The notes: a model not told the origin generated them from the sequence alone. Positions 1 to 11,678 are shown, numbered from the stretch's first letter. The stretch is 64,000 nt of DNA from Persicaria tinctoria (GCA_037127255.1 JBANSL010000013.1:14156688-14220687), one strand, 5' to 3'. Numbers and translations: made by a program.

Positions 1-905
1 CAAGACCTTGAGCTATGGGGCCTGCTCAAGAATGGACCACACGTTCCAAAAAGACTGTCGATGGAAAGCAAGTTGATAAAACTGAATCTGATTACGATCA
101 GACTGATCTTGAAAACATTGCTAAGAACTACAAAGCTATGAATCTACTGTATTGCGCTCTCGATGCTAATGAATTTAACCGTGTCTCAGCTTGCAAAAGT
201 GCCAAGGAAATTTGGGACAAGCTTATAGTCACTTATGAGGGCAAGAAGTCAAGTCAAAGAGAGTAAGATTAATATCTTTCTCAGGCAATACGAGCTTTTC
301 AAGATGAATCCTGATAAGACAGTAAAGGAAATGTTTACAAGATTCACTCAAATTGTAAACAACCTCGACTCACTTGGAAAAACCTTCTCCAACCCAGAAA
401 AGGTTCGAAAGGTTCTAAGGAGCCTCCCAAAAATCAAGTGGGGTCCCAAGGTTACTGCAATTGAGGAAGCTCAAGATCTCTCTACACTACCATTAGATGA
501 TCTTCTCGAAAAACTTATTACTCATGAGATGATATTAAACGAGGAAGATTGAGAAGTACCCTCAACAGCAAAGAACCTTGCTCTCAAAGCTAAGAAAGAT
601 CACTCACAATCTGAGAGTGATGAATCAGACGACGAAGATGATCCATTTGCTCTCATCACACGGGGATTAGCTCGAATTCTGAAGATGAAAAAAAAACAAT
701 TTTCCAACCGTGAAAATACTGATTCGTCTAGATTCCTCCCAACATGTCAAAAAGGCCAAAAGTGCTAACATGTTTCGAGTGTGGCAAGACAGATCATCTC
801 GTAAATGAGTGTCCTATGAAGAAAAGAAATAAGTTCAAGAAATATGAACAAAAGAAAAAGGCTATGCTTGCAACCTGGAGTGACTCAGATTCATCATGTG
901 ACTGA
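1..905 (+). pseudogene. Copia gag (UBN2-type capsid and zinc knuckle), broken
   Basis: Two overlapping frames (15-266 and 235-552) read as a typical copia gag: a tryptophan/leucine-rich segment around AKEIWDKL, followed by a segment with MFTRFTQIVNNL and VLRSLPKIKWGPKVTAIEEA, as in UBN2 gag polypeptides. A frameshift near 240-266 joins them, and a stop at 550-552 ends the second. A CX2CX4HX4C knuckle (CFECGKTDHLVNEC) lies at 771-812 in a third reading. An in-frame TGA at 903-905 then separates this part from the downstream open segment. Gag would form the particle and bind element RNA. It is non-functional here. Confidence 0.82.
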
Positions 906-1661
906 GACACCGAAAAAGAAAAGGCAAATCTCTGTCTTATGGCTGAACACGAAGGATCACGGACTCAAGACCTTGAACAAGTGGTAAGAAATCTAATGTC
1001 TAGTCCCCCCGATGTTCTTTCTGAAGTCCTAAGAAATATGATCTCTAATGAAGATGCTTACAACAGTGAAATCAACACCTTGAAGAAAAAGCTGATAGAT
1101 CAACAGAAATGTATTAGTGATATGTCGTTGGAAATGAAAAATCTTGAAACATCTCGGTCGGCCCTTGACATTAAAGTCAAGACCTTGAGCTCAGAAAATT
1201 CTGGTCTCAGGCAAAGCCCCTCCTCTCTAAAGAATCGTAATGAGGATTTAGAGAAAGAGAAGGAAAAGCTAACCGATAAGTGTCAAGACCAACAGACTTC
1301 ACTCATTCAATTCACCGGATCTAAAGCTAATCTTGATAAGATGTTGGGTGAACAAAACCTCTCTATTAATAGAAGTGGTATTGGATACAACAAGAACTTT
1401 CCAAAGACACCTAGTACCACTTTTGTTAAAGCTAAAGGCTATTGGCGTTCACCTACTTGCTTCCACTGCTGTAAGAAAGGGCATGTTAAAGAAACTTGTC
1501 CTTATAGGCGAAAGGATCCTTACATCATTAGAAATACATTTCCAGTTCGATTTAATGAACAGATAAAACAAGTTTGGGTTCCTAAGGGGACAAGACTACC
1601 CAACATGGTCTATCCTCATTATGAATCTAAAACTATGTATTGGTCTAGCCGGAAAGGTTGA
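906..1661 (+). pseudogene. Gag-pol linker: coiled coil plus second zinc knuckle
   Basis: Open from 906 to the TGA at 1659-1661, in the same frame as the first zinc knuckle, with only the TGA at 903-905 between them. The first half is Lys/Glu/Leu-rich with coiled-coil character (around LKKKLIDQQKCISDMSLEMK). A second CCHC knuckle, CFHCCKKGHVKETC, lies at 1458-1499. Two knuckles separated by a coiled coil fit a long Sirevirus gag. Two exact copies of TCAAGACCTTGA (965-976, 1177-1188) lie in this stretch in different codon phases. Confidence 0.7.
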
Positions 1662-4365
1662 TGTTGGTATTGCAGTATATCATCAAGAGCAAAGAGCCAA
1701 AATGGATAATGGTTAGTGGATGCTCACGACACATGAGTGGAAAGAAATCTTTATTTCAAGATCTTAAGGAACAAACCACTGGAACAATTACTCTTGGTGA
1801 TAAAGGGAAGTGCAACAATACATCCTGGTTATTATTGATGATTTCTCCCATTTTAAATGGATCTTCTTTTTAAGAGAAAAATCATAGGCTTTGCTCGAGT
1901 TTTCTAAACTTTGCAAAGAGTTGCAGACCTTGAAAAACATACCCATTGTCTCCATTAGGAGTGATCATGGTAGAGAATTTGATCAACTAAAATTTGATTT
2001 GTTTTGTGCTAAATATGGAATTTCACACAACTTTTCTGCTCCTAAAACTCCTCAACAAAGTGGAGTTGTGGAACGAAAGAACCACACTTTGGAGGACATG
2101 TCTAGGACAATGCTTTTGGAAAATGGTTTGCCAAAGTTCTACTGGGCTGAGGCAGTTAATACAACCAATTACATCTTAAATCGATGCTTGATTCGCCCTA
2201 TTTTGAAAAAAACTCCTTATGAACTTTTCAAAGGAAGAAATCCTAGCATTTCCTACTTCAAACCTTTTGGATGCACTTGCTTTGTTCATAACAATGGCAA
2301 AGATAACCTTGGGAAATTTGACGCACGTAGTGATGAAGATATCTTCCTTGGTTATTCTACTATTAGCAAAGCTTATAGAGTTTATAACAAGCGCACAAAA
2401 ATTGTTGAGGAGAGTATCCATGTGGTATTCGACGAAAGCAACAATGGTGTGTTAAGTGAAGGTTTTGCATATCTCAATCTAAATCATCATGATTCGAATG
2501 GAGAAGAAGAGGACAAGGCTGAAAATAAGCAGGACCAAGAAAGAAACATGCAAGAACAAATCCAAGATACCAACAAGCTATCTCAAGACCTTGAGAAGGA
2601 ACTACAGAATCAGGATTCAGTCATTGAAGAATCCAACATTCAAAGTATCTCTCAAGACCTTGAAGAGAGACCTGCTACTATTTCAAACGATCAGGGTCCA
2701 AAGCTACGAAAGTTCAAACATGCCTCTTCACACTCAGCTCAAGATATCATATCAGATCCATCATCTAGGGTACAAACTCGATCTAGATTAAAGAATCTTT
2801 GTGCCTTCTATGCTTTTGTTTCTCTTATAGAACCAAAAACCCTAGCTGAAGCACTCAAGGACTCGGACTGGATCACTGTCATGCAAAATGAGCTAAATGA
2901 GTTTGAAAGGAACAAGGTATGGACTCTTCAACCCAGACCAAAGCACCAATCAGTCATAGGAACTAGATGGGTGTTTCGGAATAAACTGGATGAAGCAGGC
3001 AAAATCATTCGAAACAAAGCAAGACTTGTTGCTCAAGGATACAATCAAAAAGAAGATATAGACTACGATGAGACATTTGCTCCTGTAGCATGGTTAGAAG
3101 CTATACGAATATTACTTGCTTTTGCATCTTTCATGGGTATCAAGCTTTTTCAAATGGATGTCAAATGTGCATTCCTAAATGGGTTCTTAGAAGAAGAGGT
3201 TTATGTTGCTCAACCACCAGGTTTTGAAAGTGAAGAATTTCCTAATCATGTGTATAAATTGGACAAAGCTCTCTATGGTCTCAAACAAGCCCCAAGAGCT
3301 TGGTATGAAAGATTGTCCAAATACCTTCTTGAAAATGGTTTTCAAAGAGGATTGATTGATAAAACTCTCTTCATCAAGACTCGTGGAAATGATCTTTTGA
3401 TTTTTCAAATATATGTAGATGATATATTATTTGGTGCTACTAACAATTCCCTCTGCAAGAAGTTTTCTGAGATTATGTGCAGAGAATTTGAAATGAGTCT
3501 CATGGGAGAATTGAACTTCTTCCTCGGTTTACAAGTTCTTCAAACAAGTAAGGGTATCTTTCTTAATCAAGGAAAATACACCAAAGATCTACTAAAGAAA
3601 TACAAAATGGAACAATCAAAGGTAGCAAAGACCCCTATGAGCTCCACTTTCTCCCTTGATCAAGATAAGAATGGTAAAGATGTGAACCAAAAAGAGTACA
3701 GAGGTATGATTGGTTCACTCCTATACCTTACTGCTAGTAGACCTGATATAATGTTCAGTGTCTATATGTGTGCTCGATTCCAAAGTGACCCCAAAGAGTC
3801 TCACCTTATTACTGTGAAAAGAATCTTCAGATACCTAAATGGATCTCAAGACCTTGGGCTCTGGTATCCCAAACAGAGTAACTTTCATTTAACAGGCTAC
3901 TCAGATGCAGATTTTACAGGCTACAAGGTTGATAGAAAAAGCACTTCTGGTTGTTGCCAACTCCTAGGATCCTCCTTGATAAGTTGGCACTCTAAGAAAC
4001 AAAATTCAGTGGCCTTATCAACTGCAGAAGCCGAGTACATTGCTGTTGGTGCATGTTGCTCTCAGATTCTTTGGATAGCACAACAGCTCAGAGACCTTGG
4101 AATTGATCTTAAAGGTATTCCTATATTGTGTGATAATACTAGTGCTATTTCCATCACTAAAAATCCAATGCAACACTCGAGAACCAAGCACATTGATGTG
4201 AGACATCATTTTATAAGAGATCATGTGGAGAAAGGTGATGTATCAATATCCTTCATATCCACTGATTTTCAGTTAGCTGATATTTTTACTAAACCACTCC
4301 TTGAAGATCGTTTTAATTTTATTAGACTGGAGTTGGGTATGCTTAATAGGGAAGCACTTTCTTAG
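1662..4365 (+). pseudogene. Copia pol: protease remnant, truncated integrase, reverse transcriptase, RNase H
   Basis: The protease motif reads MVSGCSRHM at about 1700-1735; the usual catalytic DSG is VSG, so it is inactive. Soon after comes VIIDDFSHFKW, the middle of the integrase: the pre-integrase zinc region and first catalytic Asp are deleted. From 1891 one frame of over 800 codons is open to TAG at 4363-4365. It holds SDHGREF and GVVERKN (remaining integrase Asp and Glu), the RT with QMDVKCAFLNG and an intact YVDD box (3412-3423), and RNase H with GYSDADF, STAEAEY and TKHID. RT and RNase H look intact; integration would need help in trans. Confidence 0.92.
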
Positions 4366-4786
4366 GGGGAGTAATTACTCCCTATATGAAAGTTCAGAAT
4401 TCAAATGACATCTCAAGGCCTTGACTCCATAAGGATCTAAGATGATCATCCGAATAAAATTATATTGGATCAAAACTCTGTTAGTATCTTATGGAGATTC
4501 AACAAGAGTGTCTTTTGATTTTATTTATCCCTTTCAAATATTGGTTTTCACATATTTTAGTTCCCTTTTTTAAATTATTCCAAATCTCTTTAATTTTTGC
4601 AAATGGATTTGACACTTTGGGTTTAAAAAAATCATATCATCATTATTTACTATTCAAGTGAGTTAATGAATCTGTACTTTCCAATTTGAAAAAGTAGGGA
4701 GACGATTCTGTTTCCAAATTTTTTGCTTTTTAATCCCTCCCTTCTCTCGGTCTAATCCACTCCACTCTCACTCTCTCTGTGTTCAC

Positions 4787-4790
<4 letters not shown>

Positions 4791-4840
<50 letters not shown>
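4791..4840 (+). repeat. (TC)n microsatellite
   Basis: About 50 bases of pure CT/TC dinucleotide lie just upstream of the env-position ORF, in what would be its 5' leader. Confidence 0.95.
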
Positions 4841-4842
<2 letters not shown>

Positions 4843-4880
4843 CCCGAGTTCCAAAAACCCTCCCTGTTTCTGAAAACAAA

Positions 4881-6584
4881 ATGGTGGGATCAAAGTGCTC
4901 TTCAGCTTCTCTGTCTCCAGCTCCTTCTGCTAAGAGGTACAAGATGCCGACAAACAAGGGCAAGCAGATCATGGAGGAATCTGAAGAACATTCCGAGGAT
5001 TCCAGCGAGAACTCACCATCACCACCACCGCTGATTAGGAAATCCAAAGGCAAAGCTCCAGCCACTTCTGCTCCTGTTCGGCCTCCCCAGGTATCTTCTG
5101 GCATTTGCCCCAATTGGTTTTGCTCTAAAGAGGTTGAAGAGTCCTGGAAACAGGACTTTTGCAACCGTAGATTATGCTTCTGTGATGCTGTCGATTTCAA
5201 TCTCCTCCAATCCATGCCCTTGCCTTGCATTTCCCTCCTCAAATCTACATGCTTCTGGACTTTGCTCAACCCTGGCAATTTTGCCTCTCCCCAACTTACC
5301 CGACTCTTTTATGCTAATCTTACTGTTCATCGGGTAAATGGAACCCTAACCTTAGTATCTAAGGTCAAGAACACCCGAATCCGCCTCTCTCCTGAAAGCC
5401 TTGCTCTCATCCTTGATCTTCCAACTGAAACTCCCACAAAAGAATTCCCAAGCCGATTTGAGTGTCTCTCACGAGCACGAGATGAATTCTTCCTAAAATC
5501 TCAAGGCCCTGGATCTTCATCCACCCTCAAACCCACTCACACTGCCCTAAACCTTCAAGCCAAGCTCATCTTCACTATTCTGGCTCGCTGTATCTTCCCA
5601 CGCATCCATTCCAGGGAATTGGTGACTGAGAATCTTCTCGAGATCCTTTTCCTAATCATGAACGGATACGAGCCTGATTTGCCCAAACTCATTCTCGACT
5701 ACATGACCCATGTCTCTACCTCCTCTCGGCCTATGTCATTACCCTATGCAAACCTCTTGCCCAAAATCTTTGAAGCCTTTGACATCGACACATCAGGAGA
5801 AGAAAAGCAAACATATAGTGGGATCATTGATTAAGGTTGTCTAGAGAGATTGGGTATTGTCAAGAACCTGAGGGGGCAATGGTTTCTGAAGAAAGATTCA
5901 AAGGGAAAACAGGTTGTTGAACCTAATATGAATGAGGACAGATTGGCTGCTGTGGAGACTGAGATTCAAGACCTTAGGTTTGATCTAAGCAGAATGTGGT
6001 CGGATGTGGTGATTCGCCAGGACCAGACTCATGAGCTACTCTCTATGGTCAACTGCAAGCTTGATCAGATGATGCTTCTCAATGCTCTCACCTACACTGC
6101 TACAGGCTCTATCATGCCAATGGAGCAAGAAACTTTCGATCATGTGCGTGAGAAGATATGGAATGTCATCCTCAACTGTGAAAATCAAGTGAAGAAACGT
6201 CCCATTCTGTGCCCCACTCACCATGAACCCACCATCCTCACAGTCGAACAATATGGTGTGGTCAAGAAGTACAGGGATGTGGAGCGTCAGAGACAACTTG
6301 TAGAAATGGAGAGAGATAAGGTCACCAAAGACACCCTTAATAGGTGGAGGAAGAGGTGAAGAGATGAGGTCAGAAGGAAGTACCTTCCACCCAACAAGCA
6401 GTACCCCACCTTTGGCGAATGGGTTGAGGAAGGTGCTGGCATTGCTCCTTCTGAAGACCCGACTCCTCCTGGCGCCCCCAGTACATCCTCTGCTGCTGAG
6501 CCATCCTCTGCTAAGAAAGGCAAGAAGGATCTAAGGAGCAAGAAGAAGAAGGTTGCAGATGGGGATTCTGACTCAAGGCCTTGA
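4881..6584 (+). pseudogene. Extra ORF in the env position of the Sirevirus-like element
   Basis: Starts at ATG 4881 (MVGSKCSS). The same frame runs 568 codons to TGA 6582-6584, interrupted by an in-frame TAA at 5832-5834 and TGA at 6357-6359. The N-terminus is Ser/Pro/Lys-rich. The middle (TRLFYANL, SPESLALILDLP, HTALNLQAKLIFTILARCI, LPYANLLPKIFEAF) resembles the plant transposon-associated domain often found as an extra ORF in plant LTR elements. The C-terminus is charged with a predicted coiled coil and a Lys-rich tail. I see no convincing signal peptide or membrane segment, so an envelope role is not supported. The terminal TGA lies inside a perfect palindrome TCAAGGCCTTGA (6573-6584). Confidence 0.78.
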
Positions 6585-6705
6585 TCTCCCACCTTCTTTG
6601 CTCTACTTTCTAAAAACTCTTATTTTGCTGCTCGTCTCTTAAAACTTCTGGCTTTTGGTTGATGTTTTCAGACATTTTCACCTCTCTACGCTTTTGTTGG
6701 AAGAC

Positions 6706-6878
6706 AAAAAGGGGGAGAATGTTTTGGTTGCTGCGTTTTGGCACTGGTTGGTTAAGTGCTTGATGATGATCCAAACATTTTCTGCTCATATTATATAATA
6801 TGCTTATATCCTCATAATGATTGCTGGAAATATATTATGAATATTGAAACAGGTTTTGTCTTCCATCAAGGGGGAGAT
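6706..6878 (+). other. Two polypurine tracts before the 3' LTR
   Basis: AAAAAGGGGGAGAAT near 6706-6720 and AAGGGGGAGAT near 6868-6878 are polypurine tracts that prime plus-strand DNA synthesis. The second directly abuts the putative LTR start. Duplicated tracts are a Sirevirus trait. Confidence 0.7.
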
Positions 6879-7872
6879 TGAAGACTCCACCTTGATTGTA
6901 AGATCTTGAGACCTAACGTGCAGATGTTCTAAAGGATGATGAAAGACAAAAGGCTGGGTTTCAAGGTCACCCAGACTAAAATGTTTTGGAATATCACGTA
7001 TACATTTCTCTATTTGAATTGTTCTCTCACAGGAAAGAATCCGAGGCCAACCTTGTTGGGCCTAAATTATCATGGGTTTTTTTTATTGGACTATGATATG
7101 TGATTTGATCTTAATCGATTTATATATTTCTCATCTAACCCATTTTATGTGCTAGATACATTATGCATGTTCTTTTAGGATTTCATTTTTCATACAAGGA
7201 AAGAACCGATCCTTAGTTGATCATACTTGATCATGAAGAAAGTTGAAAGAACAATCTTGGAAGGCACACAAAGGATCATTTTCGGAAAGAATTCAAACTA
7301 TAAAAAAGACGAAGGCTAAGAAGGATGAAAACTAACTAAGCAAGCACTGAAGAAATCATAAGCATCCTAAAGCATTCGTCAAGTTTCTCTTACATTCTCC
7401 AAAAGCCTAGTTGTTGATCATTATTTAAGAGTTGAGAGAAACACTAACACTTATTGTACAAGTCATTCTTTTTACACTTAGAGTATTTTATACTCGATCA
7501 AAGCACACTTGGTGTGTGGTGTGAGCTTTTATTTCACTTGTAAGGTTGAGAGCTAGAATAGAAGCGGTGAGGCTTTGTATAGAGAAAGAGTAGTTTCTCT
7601 AGGAAGTTCTAGGCTCAAGAGAAAGTGAAATAAGAAGTGTTTGAATCCTACGGGTTGGATAACCCTAGGCGGGGACGTAGGCCAGTTAGTGCCGAACCTC
7701 GTTAACAATTCGTGTGTTCATCTTTTATATTCCGCATTTACATTTTCATATTCGAGTTTACTTTGTCAAGTCCTGATAACCTATATCAAGGTCTTGACAA
7801 GTTGCACTAAATTTCTATTGTTGCGAAAATCGTCCATACTCTATTCATCCCCCCTTCTAGAGTATTATTCAT
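6879..7872 (+). repeat. 3' LTR of the Sirevirus-like element
   Basis: Begins with TG immediately after the second polypurine tract. It contains the conserved-looking R/U5 stretch around 7655-7720 (GGATAACCCTAGGCGGGGA, then CGTAGG) and ends near a CCCCCCTTCTAG stretch with a CA at about 7871-7872. It holds TCAAGGTCTTGA (7786-7797). The end is provisional because the 5' LTR is not in the window. Confidence 0.65.
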
Positions 7873-8091
7873 CGCCTTATAAACTCTTCGTTATAGAAAG
7901 AAGTTGCTTCGGCTTTAAAGTATTACTAGATACTAGATTTGAAAGAACCCCCTCTGTTCACACAAGATCATATCTTGATGGTTTCTTTCTGTAATGGATT
8001 TTGGCAATTCTGCATCTTTTGAAATTTGCAAACTGTTAAAAGTGACCAACTTGCAAAGCTGTATAACTTTGGAATTCATTGACTTGCAGGG

Positions 8092-8179
<88 letters not shown>

Positions 8180-8432
8180 TCAATTGGTTTGATCTTCATT
8201 TTTAATCCCTCAAACTAAAATTTTATTTATTAAAATACAACAATATGCTCAAGATTAATTTTATTAAGCAATCTTGAACCCACAGTTATAAACTGCCATA
8301 AACTGGAAGATGTTCTTATGTGCTAGGTTTCAGGACTTTGGTTGATCAAGGATCTTCTTGTCTGCTTGGTTACTGAATTTAGTTTCCTGTTCAGCCGAGC
8401 TTATCTCATTCTAACTTCCTTCTTTTTTTCAG
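7873..8432. other. Spacer with a long (TA)n microsatellite
   Basis: About 80 bases of uninterrupted TA repeat occupy about 8095-8174. The rest has no gene I can support. The last bases (TTCTTTTTTTCAG, ending at 8432) form a good intron 3' end feeding the transporter exon, so the retrotransposon probably sits in or near an intron of that gene. Confidence 0.7.
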
Positions 8433-9430
8433 AAATTGGATTTTACCTTTCCTCTTATTGTATCATGTATCCACTTCATTTGCTCGGCCATTGGAGCTTA
8501 TCTGGCAATAAAAGTTGTTAAGGCAAAGCCATTGATACCAGTTGACCCTGGGGATCGATGGAGGCGGTCCTTTGTGTTCTGTATTAACATTGTTTTAGGA
8601 AATGTGAGCTTGCGTTACATACCAGTGTCCTTTATGCAGACCATTAAGTCCTTCACTCCTGCAACAACAGGTCAGAGATAGTGCTTTGTGTTGTTTGCTG
8701 TTGTTGCTCCTGTCTTTACTTAAGTCGTTTCCTTTGCAAAAGTTATTCTGCAGTGGCTGGTTTGGAGAAAGTACTTTGACGGGAGAATTTGGGCTTCTCT
8801 AGTGCCCATTGTTGGAGGCATTCTTCTTACTTCTCTTGCAGAGCTAAATTTTAATATATATGGTTTTTGTGCCGCTTTGTTTGGCTGTCTGGCCACATCT
8901 ACAAAGACGTTCTGCAAGAATCTCAAGGTGAGTTGCTGATGAATTGCTTCTTTTTTACTATAGGTTCATGGCATATTGTTGTGTAGGGTTGACTGGTATG
9001 GGCTTGAAAACATTTCCAGTCCAAGAAAATTTATGACCCTTTCATATGAGGATTGACGAATAAGTAATAAGAGTTTTTGTTTATTTGAAATATGTCAAGA
9101 TAAACTAGTTTCCTTGGTAACAAGTGGTGTGAATCAAACTATCTGGGTCGACTTTTGGTTTCGACTGGATCCTCATCCAGCCCATGTTCTAAGCTCTGCT
9201 TCTCTGTCTCTGTTTGTGATTAGGTTGCAGTTGCTGTCCTCATCTTATGGCTGATATCACCTTTGAACGCCATTGGGTGTGGAATAACTCTCATTGAGTG
9301 CACCTTTTACGGCTATGTGAGGCACCTGCTGTCCCAACAATCACCAGGAACCCCCCGAACCCCAAACACTCCACGGGGCCTTGCAGAGATGATTCCCCTT
9401 GTAGATGATAAATTAGATGATAAGGTCTGA
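8433..9430 (+). pseudogene. UDP-galactose transporter 1-like (TPT/nucleotide-sugar transporter family), 5'-less and internally deleted
   Basis: Three exons with GT-AG introns are readable: 8433-8670, 8743-8927 and 9224-9430. They give FPLIVSCIHFICSAIGAYL, IPVSFMQTIKSFTPATT, LVWRKYFDGRIWASLVPIVG, and a C-terminus YGYVRHLLSQQSPGTPRTP ending in DDKLDDKV. This is a close match to plant UDP-galactose/triose-phosphate-type Golgi antiporters. The N-terminal exon is absent. Four codons are missing after DRWRR. About 100 codons of the middle membrane segments are lost, so exon 2 jumps from ATSTKT to NLK, although the frame to VAVAV is kept. It cannot make a ten-helix carrier. Exon content is secure; pseudogene status is strongly inferred. 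Confidence 0.85.
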
Positions 9431-9619
9431 TCTTATTCTTTCTACCTTGATAGTTTGCGTAGCAAGCAGTTTGTAAGAGGATTATAGGAAGACAAGAGTA
9501 GGGTACTGGGATGAGATTATGCAGCTTATTACTTTTATTATTCTCAAGACTCCATTCCATACACGGTTGTGACAATCGCCCACTTAATTCGATATATGGT
9601 CGCCAAGCTGCTATTAGCA

Positions 9620-9700
9620 GCTCCTGCATTCCCCCAACCTATTAGTATACATAAAGTAAGTAACAATAACCTCCCTTTGGCTATCTGTCGTAATTAAGAA
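9620..9700 (-). pseudogene. Fragment of an F-box-associated domain
   Basis: On the minus strand this reads SQREVIVTYFMYTNRLGE. It aligns with KKEAIVTYDLHTNRFGE of the F-box pseudogene just upstream on the same strand (10003-11115). It is a short paralogous scrap, open but with no F-box, suggesting an earlier tandem copy. Confidence 0.55.
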
Positions 9701-10002
9701 GCGACCAATGTGTATGTGTTGGTGTGCAAGGATGATGATCGATGAGTACACACCTACGTACTGTTCAAGGATCAAGTTCAGCTGATCATATCTAGTATGG
9801 TTAGTTGATTGTATTTTAACTCCATGTATATATAGATAGTCCAGCTCCAGGCTCCAGCTAAGACATATATATGTAACAACTAACAACTAGCTAGAGAGAG
9901 AGACCATAAAAATTGTTAATCAAGAAGACCATAATTTTTCCACACCATACAGTATTGCAACAGCCAAAACTTAAATTAGTATGAAGAAATATATAACATA
10001 AA

Positions 10003-11115
10003 TTAAAATTTGTATTGCAACTGCCAATCCCCTTTGTTGCTCTTCGTCATCTTCTTCCGCCATTTTTTCTCGGATACAACATATACCTTGTTCTTGTCGA
10101 TATTGCACCAAATCAACGGCTTGCCATACTCGTGAACAAACAACACTACTCTTCCACAACCACCATCTCCGACTTTGTATAGCAGAGTGGTTGGTAGCCT
10201 GAATTTTGGTTGACCCTGAATCGTAAACCTTTCCCAAGAATCTCCGACTCCATACTCTTTCATCACCCACACATCCGTCTCAATTTTGTTACCTTTGTGA
10301 ACCAACCTGCAAACATAACACAGTTGTCCATCAACTTCAGACATACGAATAGGGTATGCTACTCCATCTCGCAGCGAAGGCGGCACCTTTATTTCTCCGA
10401 ACCTATTGGTATGCAGATCGTAAGTAACAATAGCCTCCTTTTTGTTATCTCCTTCTCTGACTGCAGCCCAATGAAGGACGCCATTGAAGGAGTAAGCTAC
10501 CTCGCCTGACAAAGTGAAGTCTTCATAAGGAAAACCTTTGAATAAATTCCATTCCTTATTTCTATAGCTGTAAATCTAACACATTTTATTTCTGTGGCTG
10601 TAAATCCCACACCAACAGTGTTTGCAACCGACGAAAATCTTATAATCGTCGCTATAATAATCGTAACCAAATCCATAGTATTGGGAGAAACATCTGCATA
10701 GTTCTTGTCGCGGGGTAAATGCGACGGTTTGCAAAGATCCAGTGAACAAGTTGTAAAGAAGGAAGGATCCAATGTCGTCGTTTTGAAGACAAGCTATTCC
10801 GTGGGAGGATCCGATTAAATCGGTGGAATAATGGACGTCGGATAGGACCCGGTGCACCGTGAAGGGAGGAACATACAGGCCAAGGATGTGCGCCTTACTG
10901 TCATCGGCGTCGGTTATGGAGACGCAGTAGAGGCCGTCCCGGCCGTGGAAGAAGGCAGTACTGGAGATATCATTGTAGAGGCCGGTGTAAAACTTGGGAT
11001 CGCTGATGAGATTCTTCCATTGCTTTGACAGGAGTTTACATCGGAGGAGTGATCGGAGGGGGAGTCGGCGGATAATCTCTGTGAGTATTTCTTGAGGAAG
11101 ATGAAGAGAAGCCAT
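10003..11115 (-). pseudogene. F-box protein with F-box-associated domain, one in-frame stop
   Basis: The start ATG at 11113-11115 gives an N-terminal F-box (LPQEILTEIIRRLPLRSLLRC, then KQW and ISDPKF), the Skp1-binding module of SCF ubiquitin ligases. An F-box-associated domain follows (GIACLQND, FVGCKHCW, then GEVAYSFNGVLHWAA). The frame is the same from end to end, 371 codons. A TAG at 10576-10578 interrupts it. The stop lies at the junction of a 30-bp tandem duplication (ATTTACAGCYAYAGAAATAA in both copies). Without that duplication the gene would read through. The substrate is unknown. A short readthrough or truncated F-box product cannot be excluded. Confidence 0.85.
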
Positions 11116-11320
11116 GGTTTGAGATTTTAGAGATCGATGATATTGATTGGACCAAACTATAATATATATGGATGGAATTGCCGAAATACCAAAAAGCACA
11201 AACCCTCAATTTTAATTCATGCTTGGGATCGCATATATGCCGTATGCGTGTAAAAAAGATAGGTTTATATTATATATATGCCTGGAGTTGATTTCTATAT
11301 ATCTTCTATATATCCATATC

Positions 11321-11678
11321 ATCAATTATTATTACTATATTATTATTATTATTATATATAATAAAGGAGAAGCCGTCTGAGACACGTTGCAGCTTTTTCT
11401 CCTTAATCGTAGTCACATGAATCAATTACAAATTTATCTTATGCATATATTTTAAAATTATTTTATATCTTCTAAAAATATATCCATATCTAATTAAATT
11501 GGATTAAATTTTATCTTATGAATGTATAGATATATTGATTAAATAGAGTTATAATTCATAGAGTTAGAATAAAATTTGTGATTGGTTCACATGACTATGA
11601 TTAAGGAGAAGTCGTCATGTGTCTCATACAACTTCTCTTTTATTATATATAAAAATAATAATAATAATAATAATTGAT
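11321..11678. mobile_element. MITE with long terminal inverted repeats
   Basis: The left arm (TATATAATAAAGGAGAAG, CTCCTTAATCGTAGTCA and further to CACAAATTT) is repeated inverted at 11580-11660. The arms span roughly 90 bp with some mismatches and are bounded by ATT-rich sequence. There is no coding content. The exact ends and TSD are blurred by the ATT repeats. Confidence 0.75.

Larger units (their letters stand above)
1..7872 (+). mobile_element. Sirevirus-like Ty1/copia LTR retrotransposon, 5' end outside window
   Basis: The order gag, zinc knuckles, protease, integrase, reverse transcriptase, RNase H (the Ty1/copia order) is followed by a large extra ORF and then a roughly 1-kb LTR. An extra ORF in the env position together with several polypurine tracts fits the Sirevirus (SIRE1/Maximus) lineage. 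The 5' LTR and primer-binding site lie before base 1. The element is dead: gag is frameshifted, the protease aspartate is lost, part of the integrase is deleted and the extra ORF has two internal stops. A palindromic word TCAAGRYCTTGA recurs throughout. Class and order are secure; the exact 3' boundary is approximate because no TSD can be checked. Confidence 0.9.

Noticed and set aside
4779..5834. Longer start at GTG 4779 for the env-position ORF
   Set aside because: The extra N-terminus would be a Ser-Leu translation of the (TC)n repeat; ATG 4881 is the sensible start.
7933..8218. Open frames of repeated Tyr-Ile over the (TA)n run, both strands
   Set aside because: Translation of a microsatellite; no gene evidence.
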